This document shows positions 56,850 to 64,000 of a stretch of 64,000 bases of DNA, in pieces. The DNA lies in the NCBI GenBank assembly GCA_001599595.1, contig BCHH01000008.1, positions 1,326,362-1,390,361 on the forward strand, written 5' to 3'. The notes beneath the pieces are model-generated. The model was given only the letters and a program-made list of their open reading frames with translations, made no database searches and was not told where the DNA came from. Source of the DNA: Beverwykella pulmonaria. Lineage: Eukaryota; Ascomycota; Dothideomycetes; Pleosporales; Melanommataceae. The translations under genes were made by a program, and so were the position numbers. Every line of letters starts with the position of its first letter. Position 1 is the first letter of the stretch.

Positions 56850-58466
56850 ATGTTCCCCGTACGTCTCCTTGCCGCATGCACTGCCGTCTTGGCGGTAGCA
56901 ACTGCGCAATGCCCTCTCTATCAACACTACGCTTCCTACAAACACGCTCCCTTTTCCACCGGCCGCTGGAACCTCTCCTACGCACGCCCCATCAAGTCGT
57001 GCCGGACGTTCATCGCGCCCGAAGTCGAGCAAGCCATCGACAGACTAAAGCACGTGATCGTGGACCCGGACCTATTCCGCGTTTTCGAAAACTCATGGCC
57101 GAGTACGCTGGATACCACGATTGGGTGGCGCGGGTATGCAAATGGGACGGACGAAGAGCTTACGTTTGTTATTACGGGGGATATCGAGGCTATGTGGCTG
57201 AGGGATAGCGCGAACCAGTTGCAAGCCTATGTTTCTCTACTCAAGCCGAACGAGAGTAAAGACAGTCTGGCCAGCGTGTTCCGCGGCGCCATCAATCTCC
57301 AGGCACGATATATTCTAGAAGCACCATTCTGCAATGCATTTCAAGCCCCGGCCGAAAGCGGCATCATAACCAAGAGCAGCGCGAACAGCGATCTGATCTC
57401 CCCGAGCTTTGATTATTTCAAGGTGTTTAGCTGTCAGTGGGAATTGGATTCTGTGGCGAGCTTTCTGCAGCTATCCCATGATTATCTAGTGAGGACGGGG
57501 GATTATGAGTTCTTTAAGAAGTACAGTTGGATGGCGACGGTGATGGAGATCTTGAAGACGGCGCAGAGCATGACGATTGATAGCTATGCGCCAGATGGGA
57601 AGTGGCAGCACACACCGTATACATACTGTGCTCCGTATGGTGGCACACCGATTAACTCCTGTAACGGGGCTCCACACAAGGGGAACATTGGGCTTATACG
57701 GAGTTTTCATAGACCGAGCGACGACGCGTGTACGTACCAGTACCTCATCCCGTCGAACATGATGTTCAGTCAGATGCTGAACCTCTCTTCATACATCATG
57801 GAGAAGATCGAGCCTCAAGACGGGAATCTAACAACGTGGATGCGGACTATGTCCACCGACATCCGCTCTGGCATCGAAAAGTACGGCATTGTCCGCGACC
57901 CAAAGTACGGTCCTATCTACGCTTACGAAGTCGACGGGTACGGCTCAACGAACATGATGGACGACCCGAATATTCCCTCCCTCTTATCCGCTCCATTTTT
58001 GGGCTACGTCCCTTCCACCGATAAAGTCTACCAAAATACCCGGAAAAGGATTTTATCAAAGGACAACCCGTACTACTCCTGGGGGCGGATCATTAGTGGG
58101 GTGGGCAGTCCACACACCGAGCCCGGAAAGGCGTGGCCGATGAGTAACATCATGGCCATCTTAACTTCGAACAACGACCAAGAAATTGTGCACAATCTGA
58201 GGGAGTTGATTAAGAGTACGGATGGGTTTGGGCTTATGCATGAGAGCGTGGACAGTCATGTGCAGGGGCTGTGGAGTCGGCAGTGGTGAGTTTTTTTTTT
58301 TTTTTCCCTCTTATCATTCCTTGATTTTGAAGAGGCAGAGGGGTTGGTTGAGAGATTGAAGCTAATAAGTATGAATAGGTTTTCTTGGGCAAACGGCATG
58401 TTCGGCCAAGCGATTCTGGACCTTGAACAGCGCAAACCGCATATTTTGAAGTTGGGGTTTCAATGA
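56850..58466 (+). CDS. Secreted GH125 exo-alpha-1,6-mannosidase
   Basis: Two exons (56850-58285, 58379-58466) give 507 residues. A signal peptide (MFPVRLLAACTAVLAVATA) is followed by the GH125 (formerly DUF1237/MUG157) catalytic barrel. Recognisable parts are FVITGDIEAMWLRDSANQL, FKVFSCQWELDSVASFLQL, YLIPSNMMFSQMLNLSSYI, YAYEVDGYGSTNMMDDPNIP and GLMHESVDSHVQGLWSRQWF. The acidic residues of GDIEAMWLRD and HESVD belong to the active site in this family. Characterised members trim alpha-1,6-linked mannose from N-glycans or yeast mannan. The final exon supplies the conserved FSWANGMFGQAILDLEQRKP. The intron is unusual because a run of about 17 T follows the GTGAG donor. Confidence 0.93.
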
Positions 58467-61048
58467 CAATAATGCATCTCCTTGCCATTTTCCTTATTTT
58501 TGGGAGTTGGTGTGGAATATATTCGACTCTCGGATTGGAGCACGGGCTGCATCTTTACTATCCGTTCGTTCACGTAGACGGCGTTGCTCGAGTGTGTTTG
58601 GTTGGGGGGTGCATGCATTTGAAAAGGAGAAGGGTAAGAGTGAGAGTCACAGTCTGGACAAGGGGAGGGGAGGAGTTGCTTGAGTGGCATGTGGGGGTTT
58701 AGAGTAAAGCAATGTATAGGTTTGGGTTGGGTTGGGTTGGATCAAGGGCAGCATAGCATGGCTTGTAGTTTCTTCGTTACAAATTTGTGGGTTATTGGAA
58801 CGTTTTCATTAAGTACTAGAAGCATTAGAGGTTTTTTTTATTTCAGTCCTTATTCTTGCTCTCCCAATCCTCTCTCCGCTCAAGAGTTTTCATACTAATT
58901 CTAAGTACAGGTTAAATGGAGTTGCGCCGTTCCAAACTCGAACTTTTGCATACGCGTGAAATGGCCCGCTTCAGGCTTAGCAGATGTCGTAAGACTAAGC
59001 CTTAACTTTGTCCTTCTACACTGCATACCGCATAAAATTTATATATAGGGTCTTTCTTGAAGCGGCATATAAGCGAGTATAGGCTCACAGGTCAGATGTG
59101 AGATTTGGGGCGGCAATACTAAACTCAGAGCAACTATGACTCGGTATCTCTATCAGAGAATAGTGTACATGGCTGGTAGGGAGTAGAGAGCCAGAGTGGA
59201 GAGTGGGGGCTAAGAGTTGAGAGGTGTGGTTCGGCCCCCACTTCATGGTGCACAAACGGGTTTGAATAATGAATCTCACTGTCTATCCCCGTCAAAATTT
59301 CTCAGTGTGAAATTGAATCTTGCGCGACGGACGCCGGCAGAGTTGGATATTGAATTCGGACTTTTATGCCAACAATACGCTAAGGTTAAGCTTAAATCAA
59401 ACCCTCTCTCGCCCTGCCGGAGGTGGAGGTGCCGAAGTCCGAGTTTGCGTCCAGATTAAGTGCTCTTATCCCGATTTGAGAGCTCGTGATAGCCACCTGG
59501 CAAGGTATATAGCCCGCACGAAAGAAGGGTCGTGTTCTACATTGCTACTCTTTCAACCTGAGAAACGTTGCAGAGAAATGTTGGTGTTTCAAATGCGTGT
59601 GTTCTACGCGCCAAGGCGGACTGGAGATTGAGGGGTGTTGTGGGGGATGTCACTTGGGCGGAGAATTAATTACTGGATTAAGAAGGTTGGCAGAGAGAGG
59701 GAGTAGAGGAGAGCTGTATCAGAAATGGCGCGCGCATGTGGAAGAACAGAACCATACAGTGAGAGCTGCACAGGCTGCCTTCTTCTTCTCGAAGAACAAA
59801 TTGCTTGTGCTGTGCATTCGAAAGAGGCTGGGGAGGGAGGGAGGAATATGTATCTTGTGTTCGATACTGAACGCGCGCGTTTCGGCGTGAATGGCCGTTC
59901 GTCATGTCGCTGATCGACGACCTCGCCGCATCTTTGCAGGGGCGCGTGCGTAGGCCCTGCTTGACTAGTCGAACAGCGGATGTATTTCTCGACGCCGCCC
60001 CCTTACAGTAAGATCTCAGATCTTGCAAAGCGGGAGGGAGGGAGGGAGGGAGGAAGCGGCGTACTGTGAGTCTGAAATCGAACGACCTGTGGATAAACAC
60101 TTCTTGGTACGCGCGCGCGACTGTTGTTGTTATGAGTGCTGTGCGGGCAGACGGAGAACTCGAGCACTGTTGCAGGAGTAGTAATCTTCTCTAAAGAGTT
60201 TGACAGTTGTTCGGCGAGCGCGAGGCCAAGTGATGAGAAGCTTGGAAGCCCGTTGCCGGCCGTTAGATGTCCGGTGTAGACGCTACCGAAGATGATTGGA
60301 TTTCGAGTCCTTTTCTACTCGTCTATCTACCCAAAGAGTCGTGAATGTGAGAACATGACCGTTTTGTTCATGCAAACAGCCAGCCTTCAACGTGGCTGCT
60401 AAAAATACGCCCTGCTGCTGTGTGGAGTGGAGTGTGGCCAAGGCTGAGTAGAAAGCAAAGAGATCTCCGCCCCAACGCTAGTCCCAATCCATCACTAGCC
60501 AGGAACTCGTAACCTGAGGCACGGTTCGCGCTTCACGCACTTGACGTTTGAGAATCCACGCCCACCCAAAAACTCTCCGTAGTACCTCCGCTTACCCTAT
60601 ATCGTCCTATAGGAATTGCAGTTGCAATGCTGAGCCTCAATCTCCCGCAGCCTTGGTGTGCTGTGCTAGCCGCTATGGGCGTGTGAGACGCGGGCCGCAG
60701 GCCTTCAACTCACCAACGCTGCGAAGTGGTATGTGGAAGAGGGGTCAGTCTTCGGAAGGATCCAAATGTCGGGGTCCAGAGACACATGGCTGTGCCGTGT
60801 GCATGGGCGCGGGAGCTTTGAAAGGAGCGATTCATGAGGTTTATCTTGAGGGCTCCGCCTCGCTATTCACGTAGTGCTCGTTTCTTTGGAGAATCGCTGA
60901 GTAGAGAGCGTATTTTCCCCTTTGGGCCCACTTCTATTTTTTTCTTTAAGCGTGAGGTCTTATATACGTTCACTTCTCTACATTCTTGATCATTCATTCA
61001 GCGTGAATATCCTTTCCCTTCAGTCGCCTACACTTGATCGTTTCCGTC
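58467..61048. other. Long gene-free stretch with G-rich runs
   Basis: About 2.6 kb without a recognisable gene. It holds two GGGA-type runs (59830-59844 and 60032-60053) and the promoter of the GPI-anchored protein gene. Confidence 0.45.
60032..60053 (+). repeat. GGGA tandem run with G-quadruplex potential
   Basis: Four consecutive GGG tracts separated by single A, followed by GG, fit the simple G-quadruplex pattern. A shorter run lies at 59830-59844. Confidence 0.7.
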
Positions 61049-63254
61049 ATGGGTTTCTTTCAGCTTCCAAAAGTTTGCATTCTTCTCTTAGCCGCATATC
61101 TAAGCACAGAGACATCGGCTACATCGCAACATGATGCTCCATCAGGACGAGTACTACGGGCTGCAACGAAGAGGTCAGACGTCTTCCGAAGGAGTATGAG
61201 AATTCAGCCCAGGTTTGATACTCAAGTGTCATATATTGAGAGTATGTAAATTTGACTCGTCTCAATACTACAGTTCACTGACAGAATTTAGAGGAGAATG
61301 GTTGGAATGGCGATTCCATCTTTGCATCGCAAGTCAAGCTAGGGTCCGAAGCTCCCATTCTACATCTTGAGGAGGTCGAACATCATTTGCAAGATGTGCA
61401 TTGCGGAGGGGGAAAGATGAAGCTACATTTTGTGGACACTGTGTCGGCGAGGGACGCAAAGGCTTCCTGCTTCGGGGAGAAGGGAGGCCGAGTCATTACC
61501 TCTCACCAAGGGTGTAACAAGGAGGGTGAACGATCTGTGTACAAGTAGGCATATGGCCCAAACCCTACCAACTTAGCTCGCTAACCAATCCAGGGTAAAC
61601 GACGTCACAGTCTCCACCGACGAACACTCTCTCGAACTCTCAGTCGTCGAATCGACATGGAAAGATGCCTTCAAGAAGTTCGACATTGATTTCGGCTACA
61701 CGACTGACTCGCATCTCTTTCGTCGACATGCCGACTTTGAGAAGGTACGCCAGCGTAGACAAGCATCCGGTACGACTGTGTCCGCAGCGCTCATTGCTAT
61801 CCCCACAGGTACGCCTGAAGGTGTGACCAGTCAATCCTTCAACATTTCCTCTCAGTTGATCGACTCTACATTCGCGCTTCCTGATTTTGTAAACACGATT
61901 GCGTCGCAGCTTCCCCTTCCCAGCATCCCTATTGAGTTGACCTGCAAGAACTGCACGACGACAGGGACGCTGGTGCTTACTCAGGGTGCAATCAACATCG
62001 ATCTTACAGAGATTGTCGATCTAGTTCCGGACAACGAGAGCTTTATTAAAGGTGGATTCTTTGAGTTGGCTGCAAACGACCTCTCAGCTCACATTGAGTT
62101 GGTCGCTAAACCAGTTTTGAGCGACAGCTTCACTGTCAATCTTCCCGGACTCCCCATTCTGGGATTCGTAATCCCAGGGATTGGTGAAGCTGGCGTCACC
62201 TTCAACCAGTCTCTCACCGCGAGCTACGACGTCACCCAGAGCATCGAAGTCACCTACGGATTCGACATAGTCGTAAGTCTTCCGTCCATCCACTCCCTCC
62301 TCAAATCCCACATCATGCTAACAAAGCCAGGTCCCAAGCCCCTCCACCATCAAAGTCGAACTCACAGACTTCAAAAAGTCCGGCGTCGTCGGCTTCCCGG
62401 ACACCAAGCTCACGCCCCTCCCCTTCTCCGCCAACATCAGCGAAATTGAAATCCTCCTTGGCCTCGCCTACCTCCCCACCATCCCCATCGGCTTCAAATT
62501 CCTCGAGCAGCTCGAAGCTCAAGTCTCCGTCAATATGGACTTGCCTCGTCTGGACCTCCGTCTCTCGACTAAAAAGGACACAGACGCAAATTGCAACCCT
62601 CTCCAGTCTTCCAACGCCACGACCCCATCTACGACCGCCTCCGTCAGCCTCCCCGGCGGCCTCTTCGCCGAGCTCGGGCCCCTCGTCCTCGTTGAAGCCA
62701 ACGTTTCGATTAGCCTAGACGTGGGCGCAGAATTCAAGTTCCTGCTTCTCCCTCCAGGGCTCGACTCCTTCGCCACCGCAGTCAACATCTTCGAAACGAC
62801 GTTCCAGCTCCTGACCTCATGTCTCGCGGCTGCCAACGGCTTTGCGCCTGCAACACAAGTCTATGACAGCTTGACTGTTGGTAATGTGGCCAGCACTGGT
62901 TCTGTTGAGGTTGCGAGTTCTGCGGCGAATACGGGTGTGGCGCCTTGCTCCACGGCGACTGTTACTATTACGCTGTATCCTAGCGCTACGACTATCCCCA
63001 GTGTCATTCCTAGCTCAGTCGCCGTTGCTAGTAGTAGTGCTGGAGGAGGTGGATATGCGCCTCCTTCGAATGCGACGGTGCCGATTACGAGTGCGCCGAG
63101 CGGGACTGGGGGTTATACAGTTCCAAGCCCCACGGCGCCTCAGCAATTCACTGGTGCAGCGACGCCTGGCGCGTTCGTTCCAGCGATGAACTGGAGCTGG
63201 CAGACTGTGGTATTAGGTGCGAGTTTTGTGGCGGGGATGATGGTCTTGCTATGA
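61049..63254 (+). CDS. GPI-anchored cell-surface protein (DUF7029/DUF7223-like)
   Basis: Four exons (61049-61241, 61292-61544, 61594-62272, 62331-63254) give 682 residues. A signal peptide (FFQLPKVCILLLAAYLSTET) leads to a first domain with VSYIEKENGWNGDSIFASQV, HFVDTVSARDAKASC and GGRVITSHQGCNKEGE. A basic stretch (RRHADFEKVRQRRQ) precedes a second beta-rich domain (ISSQLIDSTFALPDFV, PIELTCKNCTTTGTLVLTQG, FSANISEIEILLGLAYLP). A Ser/Thr/Gly-rich stalk and a hydrophobic C-terminus (VVLGASFVAGMMVLL) complete a classic GPI layout. Two-domain secreted proteins of this kind are widespread in ascomycetes and uncharacterised; I assign the DUF names from memory of that arrangement. It probably sits in the cell wall or plasma membrane. 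Confidence 0.82.
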
Positions 63255-63539
63255 TAGAATATGTGGTATTATGGAGATGTGTGGGTTGTGTTTGTTTTCT
63301 TGTTAAAATATTTTGTTGTATACCCTTTTCTTTCGACACAGTCGGTACGCACGTTACGTATATACAGTAGTCCCTCACTGCGTAGCGAGACACACTTTGG
63401 CGAATTTTCAACTCGTACGTAGTTCTAGAAGTAGCCATCTCACCACCACTTAAATCTAGAGCATGCTCGAAGCTTCTCTGTGGCAAATGAATATAGCCAT
63501 GCTGATCCTCGGCCCTCTATTAAATAGAGAGAATAAAAA
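63255..63539. other. 3' flank with a solitary transposon-end-like motif
   Basis: TATACAGTAGTCCCTCACTG begins at 63361 and resembles the terminal repeat of the nearby MITE and of pogo/Fot1 elements, but no matching opposite end is visible in the window. Confidence 0.4.
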
Positions 63540-63672
63540 TATACAGCCCCCTCCCATGAATGGATGAGTAGCGTACGCCACCGCACAGATAGAATTTGTA
63601 TGGAAAAGTGAAGACTTGTATGGACGACGCACTGACGGCGCTTCTCATTCATTCATGGGAGTGGGCTGTATA
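63540..63672. mobile_element. MITE-like element, copy 2
   Basis: About 133 bp with 29-bp terminal inverted repeats that differ at two positions (core CAGCCCCCTCCCATGAATGG on the left, CAGCCCACTCCCATGAATGA on the right strand), flanked by TATA on both sides. No coding capacity. The interior resembles the element at 14024-14127. It lies 52 bp beyond the 3' end of the TPR gene. TA-type flanks point to a Tc1/mariner or pogo transposase. Confidence 0.8.
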
Positions 63673-63724
63673 GGAGAGCAAGTGTGTACCCGTGCTTGTC
63701 CTGCAGGTGACTTTATAGGACACG

Positions 63725-64000
63725 CTACTGTCCTTGTTGCATCGTCTGCACGAGAGACGAATAATGCCGAGAGCATGTTATTGTAGTAGGATGCTCTATA
63801 CCAAGCACGCGCTGGTATCTGCTGCTCGCTCTTTCATACAAGATCGAAGCAGCTTCATACCGTTGCCGTTGCTGTTGATGAAAAAGGAAAGCCAGGCAGT
63901 ATACGCTGGTCAGCGTGTCGGGTGCTCTTTCCCCAACACCTTCTCACTTCCCTCCAGCGCTCGCCGGTTCATCTCCTCGGCCGCCTCGTACTTCCCCTGA
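63725..64000 (-). pseudogene. TPR (kinesin-light-chain-like) protein, 3' end with frameshift
   Basis: The minus strand from the right edge reads GKYEAAEEMNRRALEGSEKV, then LGKEHP, the classic end of a kinesin-light-chain-type TPR unit. At 63920-63922 one base is missing from what should be CACCCCGACACG. One frame over, it continues DTLTSVYCLAFLFHQQQ, RYEAASILYERA, RVLGIEHPTTI and SRHYSSLVQTMQ to a TAG at 63725. The two halves together match the usual C-terminus of fungal NB-ARC/TPR or lone TPR proteins, which act as modular recognition proteins. In the frame as written, a TGA follows within two codons. Most of the gene is outside the window, so a sequencing error cannot be excluded. Confidence 0.8.

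Noticed and set aside
63734..64000. 88-codon plus-strand frame at the right edge
   Set aside because: The opposite strand carries clear TPR motifs, so this is a shadow.
1..64000. tRNA, rRNA and CRISPR arrays
   Set aside because: I looked for T-arm-like motifs, cloverleaf candidates and regularly spaced direct repeats and found none that hold up.

Overview
The window is nuclear DNA from a filamentous ascomycete (Pezizomycotina). Nearly every gene has short introns of about 46-100 nt with GT..AG ends and CTRAC-like branch sites. The gene families are typically fungal: a class II hydrophobin, a PTH11/rhodopsin-type receptor, GH131 and GH125 enzymes, and a copia element whose protease has a DPG motif. 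I cannot fix the genus. Exon joins were worked out by hand from splice sites and reading phase, and each spliced model closes in frame.

Layout. 1-189: start of a BTB-like protein that runs off the left edge. 1.3-16.6 kb: an accessory-looking block with a cytochrome P450, an FAD-linked oxidoreductase, a membrane-anchored arylsulfotransferase-like protein, a PTH11-like receptor, a small secreted protein and a class II hydrophobin. A MITE at 14.0 kb lies inside this block. 18.6-30.3 kb: an amino-acid permease, two uncharacterised fungal proteins and a large DDHD-type phospholipase. 31.8-39.4 kb: a secreted GH3 glycosidase and two multi-pass membrane proteins.

40.3-43.2 kb holds a 2,872-bp copia-type LTR retrotransposon. 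Its two 203-bp LTRs look identical and are flanked by a 5-bp duplication (GATAG). It keeps gag, protease and a decayed integrase zinc-binding region but has no integrase core, reverse transcriptase or RNase H, so it is a recently moved non-autonomous element. 43.8-49.5 kb: a ketopantoate reductase, a GH131 glucanase, an F-box-like (2EXR) protein, a relic related to it and a second degenerate reading frame. 51-58.5 kb: a conserved block with a NIPA magnesium transporter divergent from COG4 of the Golgi tethering complex, then a GH125 mannosidase. 61-63.3 kb: a GPI-anchored surface protein. Right edge: a second MITE copy and the 3' end of a TPR (kinesin-light-chain-like) gene with a one-base frameshift.

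Three secreted glycosidases, the hydrophobin, the GPI protein and the receptor suggest wall remodelling and life on plant or decaying material. The adjacent co-oriented P450 and FAD oxidoreductase could act on one small molecule, but there is no polyketide, peptide or terpene synthase in view. I found no tRNA, rRNA or CRISPR.
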